Below are positions 30,019 through 37,101 of a stretch of 39,055 nucleotides of DNA, one piece after another. The stretch lies in IMG/VR virus record IMGVR_UViG_3300032018_000010, positions 1 through 39,055 of that record. One strand, written 5' to 3'. The notes under the pieces were generated by a model. It had not been told where the DNA came from. It saw only the letters and a list, made by a program, of their open reading frames with translations, and did not search any database. Position 1 is the first letter of the stretch, and each line of letters begins with the position of its first letter. Source of the DNA: a virus. A program made the position numbers and the translations under genes.

Positions 30019-30095
30019 GGTGAGCCGACCGGGCCGCCCAAACGTGAACAAAAAACGCCGAGCTTCCCCCGGTCGGCTCTACCCGCTTGTTAAGC
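30006..30095 (+). repeat. attC-like site 5
   Basis: R'' GCCCAAC (30006-30012) and R' GTTAAGC (30089-30095) both match consensus. L arms GAGCCGACCGGG (30022-30033) and CCCGGTCGGCTC (30068-30079) pair perfectly over 12 bp. The spacers between R and L are symmetric, nine bases each side. The 34-base loop region contains AAAAAAC and GCCGAGCTTCCCC. Length is 90 bp. The cassette D stop (TAG) lies at 30016-30018 in the spacer. Confidence 0.85.
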
Positions 30096-30114
30096 AAGCG
30101 AACCACGGAGCTAA

Positions 30115-30753
30115 ATGAAACCACGGATTCTTGACCTATTTTGCGGGGCCGGTGGCGCTGGCATGGGCTACCACTTGGCCGGGTTTGAGGTGGTGGGGGT
30201 TGATATAAATCCGCAACCGCGATACCCGTTTGAGTTCCACCAGGGCGACGCACTGGTATACCTGCGGGAACACGGACACGAATTTGATGCGATACACTCC
30301 AGCCCGCCCTGCCAGGCCCATAGCTCACTGACTGCGCTGACCAGCACAAAGACCCATTGTGACATGATACCGGCCACGAGGTGGGAGCTTACCCGCACAG
30401 GCAAAGCGTGGGTAATAGAGAATGTCCCAGGCGCACCGCTGGTTTCTCCGGTGCAGGTATGCGGTACGGCGTTTGGGCTGAAGGTGGCGCGGCACAGGAT
30501 GTTTGAAAGCAATGTGGCGCTCACCGGCACCGGGGCTTGCTCGCACAAGGGGAAAGAGCTTTACACGGTGCTGACGAAATCATGCCGAGTAATAGGTGAC
30601 ATGCGCGGGCCGTCCAGCCACCAGACCGGAAAAGCGGCGATGGGCGTGGACTGGATGACTCAAATGGAACTGGGGGAGGCCATACCACCGGCCTATACTG
30701 AATTTTTAGGATTGCAGCTTCGGGCGGCACTGATGCTTTCCCGAGCTGCATAA
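30115..30753 (+). CDS. Cassette E gene, C5-cytosine DNA methyltransferase-like protein
   Basis: The 212 residues carry the conserved motifs of the C5-cytosine methylases in order: motif I DLFCGAGGAGMGYHLAGF, motif II-III VVGVDINPQP, motif IV SSPPCQAHS (catalytic Cys) and motif VI WVIENVPGA. The protein is short and has a reduced target-recognition part (LTKSCRVIGDMRGPS, KAAMGVDWMTQMELGEAIPP). It may methylate cytosines to mask phage DNA from host restriction. The TAA (30751-30753) falls in the R'' box of site 6. Confidence 0.75.
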   Translation: MKPRILDLFCGAGGAGMGYHLAGFEVVGVDINPQPRYPFEFHQGDALVYLREHGHEFDAIHSSPPCQAHSSLTALTSTKTHCDMIPATRWELTRTGKAWVIENVPGAPLVSPVQVCGTAFGLKVARHRMFESNVALTGTGACSHKGKELYTVLTKSCRVIGDMRGPSSHQTGKAAMGVDWMTQMELGEAIPPAYTEFLGLQLRAALMLSRAA

Positions 30754-30806
30754 CGTGTAGTTGAGCGGCTGCGCTTTATGCAGTCCGCTCGAACGTAGGG
30801 TTCGAC
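30748..30806 (+). repeat. attC-like site 6
   Basis: R'' GCATAAC (30748-30754) and R' GTTCGAC (30800-30806) each depart from consensus at one position. Arms GTTGAGCGGCTGC (30760-30772) and 30780-30794 pair with extra bases T30784 and G30791 in the 3' arm, the class 1 integron pattern. Spacers are symmetric, five bases each. Length is exactly 59 bp. Confidence 0.82.
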
Positions 30807-30828
30807 CATACTTTAATCGGAGAGAGAT

Positions 30829-31047
30829 ATGAAAGTTTATCAAGTGGTATATGAGCATGACGGTGAAATAACTGCTGAACCAGGCAAGCAGTCAATCGAA
30901 ATAAACCGCGTGACAGTGCGATACGCGGCAGAACACATTGCCGAAGTGTGGGAAGCAATCGAATGGTTACGCAATGACGAAGAACAAACAATTATTGCCA
31001 TAATCGAAGAGGCCCCTGCTATAATCATGTTGGGGTCGAACCATTGA
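30829..31047 (+). CDS. Small protein after the last attC-like site
   Basis: The product has 72 residues with GGAGAGAG upstream. Acidic and mainly beta/helix (VYQVVYEHDGEITAEPGKQS; HIAEVWEAIEWLRNDEEQTI). It is either the first phage gene to the right of the array or an unterminated cassette. Function unknown. Confidence 0.5.
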   Translation: MKVYQVVYEHDGEITAEPGKQSIEINRVTVRYAAEHIAEVWEAIEWLRNDEEQTIIAIIEEAPAIIMLGSNH

Positions 31048-31072
31048 TTATCAGGTAAATTTGCCCTGATAA
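31048..31072 (+). terminator. Stem-loop at the right end of the cassette region
   Basis: TTATCAGG (31048-31055) pairs with CCTGATAA (31065-31072) around nine bases, straight after the 30829 gene's stop. A T-run is missing, so termination would be weak. It lacks R boxes, so I do not count it as an attC site. Confidence 0.45.
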
Positions 31073-31110
31073 GTTGATAATTACATCCTATTGGGGGGGA
31101 AGGGATAAAA

Positions 31111-31473
31111 ATGAAAATAATCCTACCATGGCCGCCGAAAGAATTAAGCCCGAACGCCCGTGTCCATTGGTCAAAGCGAGCGAAATTTGCGAAACTGTAC
31201 CGGCAAACGTGCATGGTTATCACCAGGGCAACCGGGGAAAAGGCTGATTGGGATGGAGATATTCATTTGTTTATTGACATGTATCCTCCCGACCGGCGGC
31301 GCAGGGATTGGGATAACTGTGTCTCGTCACTCAAGGCAGCCATGGATGGGGTCGCTGATGCCCTGGGCGTAAACGATAGACGTTTTAGGGTTCATCCAGT
31401 TTTAAGCCAAGAAGTTAGGCCAGGGGGGCAAGTGGTGGTGAAGATTTGCAGTTATCATGGAGGAGAGAAATGA
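31111..31473 (+). CDS. rusA: RusA-family Holliday junction resolvase
   Basis: The product has 120 residues with a strong GGGGGGGAAGGG site ahead. Motifs of the family: PPKELSPNARVHWSKRAKFA, RRRRDWDNCVSSLKAAMDGV (the D-x-D-N catalytic Asp motif) and ADALGVNDRRFRVHPVL. RusA dimers cut four-way junctions and resolve concatemers before packaging. It overlaps the next gene's start. It flanks the cassette array on the right. Confidence 0.85.
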   Translation: MKIILPWPPKELSPNARVHWSKRAKFAKLYRQTCMVITRATGEKADWDGDIHLFIDMYPPDRRRRDWDNCVSSLKAAMDGVADALGVNDRRFRVHPVLSQEVRPGGQVVVKICSYHGGEK

Positions 31474-31796
31474 GCGAACACGATCCACACGGGATAGACC
31501 CACATGCACCAGGGGCTAAGCTGGACGCGGGAAAGATTATGGCCGGTGTTTTGGAGGATTTTGCCCTTGCCCTTCTTGCGGTGGCAGAGGTCGGGACACA
31601 CGGGGCGCAGAAATACAGCCGGGGTGGGTGGCAATCGGTACCGAACGGGGAGGAACGATATACGGACGCTGGGTGGAGACATGCGCTCAAGGGCAGACAT
31701 GAGGAAAGAGACCAAGATTCCGGGCTGCTGCACGACGCACACAAAGCGTGGAACGTCCTTGCTGCGCTGGAGTTGAAATTAAGGGGGGAGAAATGA
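31470..31796 (+). CDS. dATP/dGTP diphosphohydrolase N-terminal-type protein
   Basis: ATG 31470 overlaps the RusA stop (ATGA), with GGAGAG upstream. The 108 residues match the dATP/dGTP diphosphohydrolase N-terminal family as I know it: APGAKLDAGKIMAGVLEDFA, AVAEVGTHGAQKYSRGGWQS and YTDAGWRHALKGRHEERDQD then SGLLHDAHKAWNVLAALEL. The His and Asp/Glu residues fit a metal-dependent nucleotide pyrophosphohydrolase. In phages such proteins adjust dNTP pools or remove nucleotides used for base modification. No partner for purine-base replacement is seen here. Confidence 0.65.
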   Translation: MSEHDPHGIDPHAPGAKLDAGKIMAGVLEDFALALLAVAEVGTHGAQKYSRGGWQSVPNGEERYTDAGWRHALKGRHEERDQDSGLLHDAHKAWNVLAALELKLRGEK

Positions 31797-32068
31797 AAGC
31801 AATAAAAAAAGCAGTGTGTTACAAGCGCGGACAGCGCAAGCCAGAGCGGATAGAAAGAAGAGAATATACCTGCGAAACTGGCGACCGGGTTTTGTGCCAA
31901 GGAAAAGAAATCATGGTACAGGAAGTGATTGAGGATGGAAGCGAGGCGCACCATGATTGCGGGATAGATTGGGATGGGCTGATAGAGTTGGTGCGGGAAC
32001 GCATGTTATCCGGGCCGCTTACGATCCTTTGCAAAGAATGTCACGACGCAGAACATGAAGAACCTTGA
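31793..32068 (+). CDS. Small Cys/His-containing protein
   Basis: ATG 31793 overlaps the preceding stop. The 91 residues are basic at the start (AIKKAVCYKRGQRKPERIER) and end in LTILCKECHDAEHEEP, where C-x2-C-H resembles half of an HNH or zinc motif. Function unknown. Confidence 0.5.
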   Translation: MKAIKKAVCYKRGQRKPERIERREYTCETGDRVLCQGKEIMVQEVIEDGSEAHHDCGIDWDGLIELVRERMLSGPLTILCKECHDAEHEEP

Positions 32069-32139
32069 GGCAACATTGTGTCGAGACTGGATGATATTTT
32101 GGAGATTATTGGGGTTATGACAAAAAACGACACAACCAC

Positions 32140-32168
32140 TTGACACTGACACAATTTGTCTGTATGAT
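32140..32168 (+). promoter_or_regulatory. Strong promoter upstream of the packaging genes
   Basis: TTGACA (32140-32145), 17 bases, TATGAT (32163-32168): close to the sigma70 consensus. The spacer contains GACACAATTTGTC, an inverted repeat (GACA-N5-TGTC) that could be an operator. It lies 30 bases before ATG 32199 and probably drives the terminase-to-capsid run. Confidence 0.75.
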
Positions 32169-32198
32169 GAGAATATAGCCTATTCTCTAGGGGACAAC

Positions 32199-32399
32199 AT
32201 GCAGGCAAGGCGGTGTCAGCAATGCAATTCGATTTTCTCCCGATACAACACGCAGCCTGTGTGTTTCCGCCACGACTCGCATCCAGATTTTCTTTTGTAC
32301 ATCGACACAATACCAGTACACGACACAACCACCTGTTCCAGCCGAACCAATCAAGGGCTTGAGCAGGTTTTTTTTGACTATTACGGGACGGTTGAATAA
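32199..32399 (+). CDS. Small Cys-containing protein at the start of the packaging operon
   Basis: The product has 66 residues behind AGGGGAC. Its N-terminus (MQARRCQQCNSIFSRYNTQP) has a C-x2-C pair, and the middle is strand-rich (DFLLYIDTIPVHDTTTC). A zinc knuckle is possible. It is first in the rightward operon and overlaps the next start by one base. Confidence 0.5.
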   Translation: MQARRCQQCNSIFSRYNTQPVCFRHDSHPDFLLYIDTIPVHDTTTCSSRTNQGLEQVFFDYYGTVE

Positions 32400-32554
32400 T
32401 GGCACAGAATATGTTTAGCCCAGGGCAGACAGCAACGACCGAAGCATATCGCGACAACTACGAGCGCATTTTCGCAAGGCAAGAGCAGCCGGAAGAGGAC
32501 AAGGAAGACTTGTCTTATCTAGCCGATCCGTATTTAAACGAGGGAAGGAACTAA
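32399..32554 (+). CDS. Small acidic protein before the small terminase
   Basis: A 51-residue frame (AQNMFSPGQTATTEAYRDNY; ARQEQPEEDKEDLSYLADPY) starting on the previous stop codon. Acidic and Glu/Asp-rich near the centre. It ends one base before the small terminase. No family recognised. Confidence 0.45.
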   Translation: MAQNMFSPGQTATTEAYRDNYERIFARQEQPEEDKEDLSYLADPYLNEGRN

Positions 32555-32555
32555 T

Positions 32556-32915
32556 ATGGCAGTCGGCAGGCCCATGAAGTTTAAGACCGTAAAGGAACTG
32601 AAAGATAAGTGTGACGCTTTCTTTGCGCAGCGTGAGGCGGAAGGGAAACCGTACACAATCACGGGCCTTGCTCTTGCTCTTGGGACAACTCGCGAAACCC
32701 TTTGCGACTACGGAGAGAAGGACGACTATTCTGACACCATAAAAGAAGCGAAGGCCAAATGCCAGGATTATGCAGAGCAACGCCTCTATATGGGCGGCCA
32801 AGCAGCGGGGCCGATATTTGCGTTGAAGAACTTCGGGTGGAGCGACAAGCAGGAGATAGATCATACCGGCAAAGTTTCGCTCAGTTTTACGTCAGACGAC
32901 GAGAAGTGTCTGTGA
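32556..32915 (+). CDS. terS: Terminase small subunit, P22 gp3-type
   Basis: The 119 residues open with AVGRPMKFKTVKELKDKCDA, then an HTH-like region (TGLALALGTTRETLCDYGEK) and end FALKNFGWSDKQEIDHTGKV, the typical last motif of the DNA-packaging gp3 family (FxLKNxGWxD). It recognises the packaging site and delivers DNA to the large terminase. The stop overlaps a small frame that couples to the large terminase. Confidence 0.8.
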   Translation: MAVGRPMKFKTVKELKDKCDAFFAQREAEGKPYTITGLALALGTTRETLCDYGEKDDYSDTIKEAKAKCQDYAEQRLYMGGQAAGPIFALKNFGWSDKQEIDHTGKVSLSFTSDDEKCL

Positions 32916-33016
32916 AATGTAGTAATTTAACAGAAAGATTAATCCAGCTATATCAACAAAAAATGGCATACTCTCACAGGGTAGACAAAATAAAAGCGGT
33001 TAGGCATTGGAACTGA
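32912..33016 (+). CDS. Small coupling frame between the terminase genes
   Basis: GTG 32912 overlaps the small terminase stop (GTGA). The 34-residue frame (MKCSNLTERLIQLYQQKMAY; SHRVDKIKAVRHWN) ends nine bases past the large terminase's TTG start. This layout is that of a coupling peptide; the alternative is that it is merely leader sequence. Low support for an independent function. Confidence 0.35.
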   Translation: MKCSNLTERLIQLYQQKMAYSHRVDKIKAVRHWN

Positions 33017-34323
33017 CAGCCAAACAAAAACAAGCGGTCCAGCTTATGGGCGGAAGCGAAACCCACGACTTACTATTTGGTGGAAGCCGGAGCGGGAAAA
33101 CGTTTCTTATCACGCGGACGCTGGTACTTCGCGCACTGGCCGCCTCTGGTTCTCGACACGCAGTTCTTCGCTATCGATTCAACCACGTTAAAAGCGCAGT
33201 TGTCCTTGACACCTTCCCCAAGGTGATGACTCTGTGCTTCCCCGGCGTAACCGCGCACGTTGACAAAACCGACTGGTACGCAGAGTTCCCCAACAAGAGC
33301 CAGATATGGTTCGGCGGGCTTGACGACAAGGAGCGCACCGAGAAGATTCTGGGGCAAGAATATGCCTCAATCTTCCTGAACGAGTGCAGCCAGATTCCGT
33401 ACAGCTCCCGCAATTTGGCTATCACCCGCCTTGCACAACGTGCAGAGCGCGACGATGGCAAAGGCCCGTTGCGGCTGAAGATGTACTATGATTGCAACCC
33501 ACCTTCCCAAGCGCATTGGACATACCAGTTATTTGTGAAGGGCAGAGACCCGCAAGACAAGCAGCCTATAGCGGCCAGCAACTACGCAAGCACGGTGATG
33601 AACCCCACGGATAACATCGACAACCTCCCTGCCGAATACCTAGCGACCCTTGAATCACTCCCAGCAAGACTCCGCACTCGCTTTCTTGAGGGGCGTTTCC
33701 TTGATGACACCGTAGGCGCATTGTGGACCATTGAAGGTATTGAGACCTGGCGCAAGGTGAACAAGCTACCCGATATGCAGCGTATCGTTGTTGCGGTTGA
33801 CCCTTCTGGATCAGAAAATAAGGACAACGCAGATAATGACGCTATCGGCATCATCGTGGCCGGTCTTGGCGTTGATGGTAACGGGTATGTGCTTGAGGAC
33901 TTGACCTGTAAGGCTGGACCGGCAGTGTGGGGCAAGATCGTCACGACTGCTTACGAGCGGCACAGCGCAGATAAGGTGGTCGGTGAAAAGAACTACGGCG
34001 GGGCAATGGTCGAGCATGTGATCCAGACAGCAAGACGCAATACCCCGTACAAAGGGGTTACGGCCACTAGGGGTAAGGTTATCCGGGCCGAGCCTATTGG
34101 TGCATTGGCAGAGAAAGGCAGGATCAGGCACGGCGGTTACTTCCCCGATCTTGAGGATGAGCTGTGCGCCATGACCACCAAGGGGTATATGGGCGAATCC
34201 TCACCTAACCGTGCGGACGCTTACGTTTGGGCGTTCACCGAGTTGTTTGGTGAGATTGTCAACGGTAAAAATAACTCATTTTTCGATCAATCATTGAACG
34301 TCAACAGGGGGTACATAGTCTAA
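33007..34323 (+). CDS. terL: Terminase large subunit
   Basis: TTG 33007 is the only start preceded by TTAGG in this frame. The 438 residues contain FGGSRSGKTFL (Walker A), IFLNECSQIP (Walker B with catalytic Glu), YDCNPPS and a C-terminal RNase-H-like nuclease with VVAVDPSGSENKDN (first metal Asp), GIIVAGLGVD, KVVGEKNYGGAMVE and a last Asp (NRADAYVWAF). This is the ATPase-nuclease motor that fills the head. The short start overlap with the 32912 frame keeps subunits co-translated. Confidence 0.85.
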   Translation: MELTAKQKQAVQLMGGSETHDLLFGGSRSGKTFLITRTLVLRALAASGSRHAVLRYRFNHVKSAVVLDTFPKVMTLCFPGVTAHVDKTDWYAEFPNKSQIWFGGLDDKERTEKILGQEYASIFLNECSQIPYSSRNLAITRLAQRAERDDGKGPLRLKMYYDCNPPSQAHWTYQLFVKGRDPQDKQPIAASNYASTVMNPTDNIDNLPAEYLATLESLPARLRTRFLEGRFLDDTVGALWTIEGIETWRKVNKLPDMQRIVVAVDPSGSENKDNADNDAIGIIVAGLGVDGNGYVLEDLTCKAGPAVWGKIVTTAYERHSADKVVGEKNYGGAMVEHVIQTARRNTPYKGVTATRGKVIRAEPIGALAEKGRIRHGGYFPDLEDELCAMTTKGYMGESSPNRADAYVWAFTELFGEIVNGKNNSFFDQSLNVNRGYIV

Positions 34324-34601
34324 TGCCACGTCCAAAGAAGAAAGTAGAGGTTGTTGAGCCTGTTGTGTCGGGTTTTGATGCAGGGTTGGAAGATCAGACC
34401 GTTGTGTTTGTCGATGAGTCTAAAAACATAGAGCAGGCACACATGAACGACCTTGCCGCCCGTATCTTCGATGGCCAAAGCCCAGACTTGCCCCTAAACG
34501 AGCGGGTGCGCCGGATCAAGAACGCGGTAATCGAAAGGGGTTGGGAGTCTTTGCTGCCCCTGCTTATTATCCCAGCCAAGGGCTTTGAGAGATACCTGTG
34601 A
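34323..34601 (+). CDS. Small protein between terminase and portal
   Basis: The product has 92 residues, ATG sharing the preceding stop. Basic N-terminus (PRPKKKVEVVEPVVSG), acidic middle (FVDESKNIEQAHMNDLAARI) and a helical end (RRIKNAVIERGWESLLPLLI). It overlaps the portal start. No family; small packaging accessory proteins are common here. Confidence 0.5.
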   Translation: MPRPKKKVEVVEPVVSGFDAGLEDQTVVFVDESKNIEQAHMNDLAARIFDGQSPDLPLNERVRRIKNAVIERGWESLLPLLIIPAKGFERYL

Positions 34602-36799
34602 GAGAGCAAGAGCTTGTCGCAATAATCAAGACTCAACGGGCCAATTCTTTAGGGGTTGACGCTGGCGATCTATCGGCGCAACGGGCGACCGCGCTTGACC
34701 ATTACCACGGGAGACCATACGGAAATGAGCAGGATGGGCGGTCTCAGGTTGTCAGTAAGGACTTGTCAGAGGCTGTCGATTGGGCTATGCCTGCCATTAT
34801 GCGGGTATTTACTGCTAGTGACAACATTGCAGAGTTTATTCCGGTTGGCCCAGAGGATGAGGCGCTAGCAGAGCAGGAGAGCGATTACACCAACAAAGTG
34901 ATTATGCAGGACAACGACGGATGGTTGTTGCTGCATGACGCTTGTAAGGACGCGCTCATACTCAAGAACGGCTATGTCAAGTACTGGTGGGACACCTCAG
35001 AGAAGATCGAGGAAGAAGAATACTCCGGAATCACCCTGGAAGAGTTGGTCAAGATTTCCTCCGACCTTGAGGCCAACGGGTCTGATATTAAGATCGTGGC
35101 CCAGGAAGAAAAGGTCATTGACATGGGTGGTGTGCCTGTGTCGCTGTTCGATATAAAGATCAAGGTAACTACTAAGACCGGAAAATGTATCATTCAGGCG
35201 GTGCCATCGGAAGAGGTCAGGGTATCAAAGCGGTGTCGGGGGTCACTACAGGATTCTCCATTTACTGAACACGTTACCGTAAAGACCCGCTCAGACCTAA
35301 TCGAGATGGGGATGCCGAAAGACTTTGTTTCTAAGCTGGCCTCTCTTGCCGGGGAGCGGAACGACGAACAGGTACACGCCCGTGACTCGGTTGACGATGA
35401 GAGCGGCGACTATGGCGCGTCCTCTGGTGATAAGTCACAAGATGAAATAGAGTTTTGTGAGGCGTATATCAAGGTCGATTGGGACGGCGACGGGATTGCA
35501 GAGCTTCGCAAAGTGGTGACTGTCTCTGACAAAATCCCCCCCGGAGAAGAGTGGAACGAGGTCATTCCAGCCGTGCCGCTTACCTCTTTCATGCCTAAAC
35601 GAATCCCTCATCGGCATGTAGGGGAGTCTTTGGATGATGATCTAGCCGACCTGCAAGAGATCAAGACGATTCTTTCCCGGCAAATGCTGGATAACATTTA
35701 CTTGACAAATAACAATCAATGGATTGTCAACGAACGGGTAAACCTAAAGGACTTCTTGCAGTCCTTCCCCGGCGGCGTGAAGCGTGTTTCTGGTCAAGAG
35801 CCTGTGTCTGGAAGCGTTGAGCCGGTAATGGCCGTGCCGATTGTAGGGCAGATACTTCCGGTTATTGACTATATCGACAATCTCAAGGAGTCCCGCACCG
35901 GAATAAGCAAGGCCACATCAGGGCTTGATCCTGATTCCCTGCGTGACAGCACAAAGGGCGCGTTCCTTGAGAACTTGAACAGGGCCAGCCAGAAAATAGA
36001 GATGATAGCGCGGATGCTGGCCGAGACAGGGGTGAAAGAGCTTGTCCGACAGGTGCATGGTGTTTTGCTTCGGTATCAGGACAAGGATCGCATTATCAAA
36101 CTGCGTGGCCAATATGTTTCCGTTAACCCCAGAGAATGGAAAGAGCGCAACGATCTGGTGGTAAAGGTTGGGATCGGCACCGGAAACGAGCAGGAGAAAC
36201 GGGAAAAGTTGATGCTGATGGTTCAGGCGCAGGAGAAGCTCGCCGGGCTTGGCTTGGTAGGTCCTCAACATGGGTATGCCTTGTTCACAGATATTGCCAA
36301 AAACCTCGGCTTTGAGCTGCCCGAAAAGTACGCATTCGACCCATCTTCTCCGGAGTTCCAGCAATTTCAGCAGAGCCAGGGACAGCCGAGCAACCCGCTA
36401 GCTGAGGCCGAGCAGGTCAAGGGCCAGTACGTCATCCAGAAAGCGCAGATTGACCAAGAAGCGAAGATAAAGAGTGACGTTCTTAACGCCGAGGCCAAGA
36501 ATCGAGAGGCGGCTATTGACGCAGAATTGCGCAGAGACGAAATGACCATCCAGGCAAATTTGGAAATGGAGAAAACCATTGCCACTTTATCCCTTGAGCG
36601 TGAGATAGGTCTTGCGAAGATGAACTTGGAAGCTTATTTGGCCTCTGTTCAGCAGCCGGGTGTAGAAGTGCCGGAAGGTCCGGGGATTTCGGATATCATA
36701 AACCAGTTGGGCGCACAGACGCAGGCTATTATAGACACACTGAGCCGCCCGAAAACCGTAGTTTATGGCCCTAACGGTCGAGATAGTGGCGTGGCATAG
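34598..36799 (+). CDS. Portal protein
   Basis: The 733 residues match the large portal proteins of podoviruses (P22/SU10 type): LDHYHGRPYGNEQDGRSQVV, SEAVDWAMPAIMRVF, KNGYVKYWWDTSEKIEEEE, FCEAYIKVDWDGDGIAELRK, HVGESLDDDLADLQEIKTIL and SGLDPDSLRDSTKGAFLEN. The C-terminal ~150 residues are a long Gln/Glu/Ala-rich helix (IQANLEMEKTIATLSLEREI), as in the barrel that extends into the head. It forms the dodecameric vertex through which DNA enters and leaves. Confidence 0.85.
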   Translation: MREQELVAIIKTQRANSLGVDAGDLSAQRATALDHYHGRPYGNEQDGRSQVVSKDLSEAVDWAMPAIMRVFTASDNIAEFIPVGPEDEALAEQESDYTNKVIMQDNDGWLLLHDACKDALILKNGYVKYWWDTSEKIEEEEYSGITLEELVKISSDLEANGSDIKIVAQEEKVIDMGGVPVSLFDIKIKVTTKTGKCIIQAVPSEEVRVSKRCRGSLQDSPFTEHVTVKTRSDLIEMGMPKDFVSKLASLAGERNDEQVHARDSVDDESGDYGASSGDKSQDEIEFCEAYIKVDWDGDGIAELRKVVTVSDKIPPGEEWNEVIPAVPLTSFMPKRIPHRHVGESLDDDLADLQEIKTILSRQMLDNIYLTNNNQWIVNERVNLKDFLQSFPGGVKRVSGQEPVSGSVEPVMAVPIVGQILPVIDYIDNLKESRTGISKATSGLDPDSLRDSTKGAFLENLNRASQKIEMIARMLAETGVKELVRQVHGVLLRYQDKDRIIKLRGQYVSVNPREWKERNDLVVKVGIGTGNEQEKREKLMLMVQAQEKLAGLGLVGPQHGYALFTDIAKNLGFELPEKYAFDPSSPEFQQFQQSQGQPSNPLAEAEQVKGQYVIQKAQIDQEAKIKSDVLNAEAKNREAAIDAELRRDEMTIQANLEMEKTIATLSLEREIGLAKMNLEAYLASVQQPGVEVPEGPGISDIINQLGAQTQAIIDTLSRPKTVVYGPNGRDSGVA

Positions 36800-36806
36800 G
36801 GGTAAT

Positions 36807-37085
36807 ATGTATAAATCAGAGATTTTCAAGGCTACGGATGCGAAGGCGTTGCTCGACAACCCTATTTTCAAAGATGCCTTTGTGAAGGTTGGCGAATATC
36901 TGGAAGCGCAAGCCTTGTCTTGCGACCCCAACGACCAGGGCAAGGCGCAGCGGGTTATTGTAGCCAAGCAGATTCTCGCCGGGATCAAGCGTGAGATTAC
37001 AAAAATGGTTGATGATGGCGATATTGCACAGATAAGGATGGATGAGGTCGAGCAGCGCAGAGGTTTAAAGCGGTTTATCAGATAA
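36807..37085 (+). CDS. Small hypothetical protein in the head module
   Basis: I chose ATG 36807 over the longer frame because GGGG lies just ahead and the earlier start is inside the portal. The 92 residues are helical (FVKVGEYLEAQALSCDPNDQ; QRVIVAKQILAGIKREITKM). It sits between portal and scaffold, where phages often place a small head protein. No family. Confidence 0.55.
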   Translation: MYKSEIFKATDAKALLDNPIFKDAFVKVGEYLEAQALSCDPNDQGKAQRVIVAKQILAGIKREITKMVDDGDIAQIRMDEVEQRRGLKRFIR

Positions 37086-37101
37086 CAAAAGGAGCAGCAC
37101 A

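Larger units (their letters stand above)
27691..30806 (+). mobile_element. Integron-like gene-cassette array (attC cluster without an integrase)
   Basis: Six attC-like sites in one orientation separate five cassettes of one or two genes each: 27776-28430, 28431-28902, 28903-29480, 29481-30089 and 30090-30800. Genes have their stop codons at or near each R'' box, as cassette genes do. It lies between phage primase/metallopeptidase genes and RusA. An integron integrase and attI site are not visible. The sites fall into at least four sequence types, so the cassettes probably come from more than one source pool. Phage carriage of attC sites has been reported; I recall no example with this many in one replication region. 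Confidence 0.75.

Noticed and set aside
31048-31100. A seventh attC-like site at the right end of the array
   Set aside because: The stem-loop is clear, but R'' and R' boxes with matching spacers are missing.
32078-32143. A 21-residue GTG-start frame before the packaging promoter
   Set aside because: It is short, has no clear ribosome site and runs into the -35 element.
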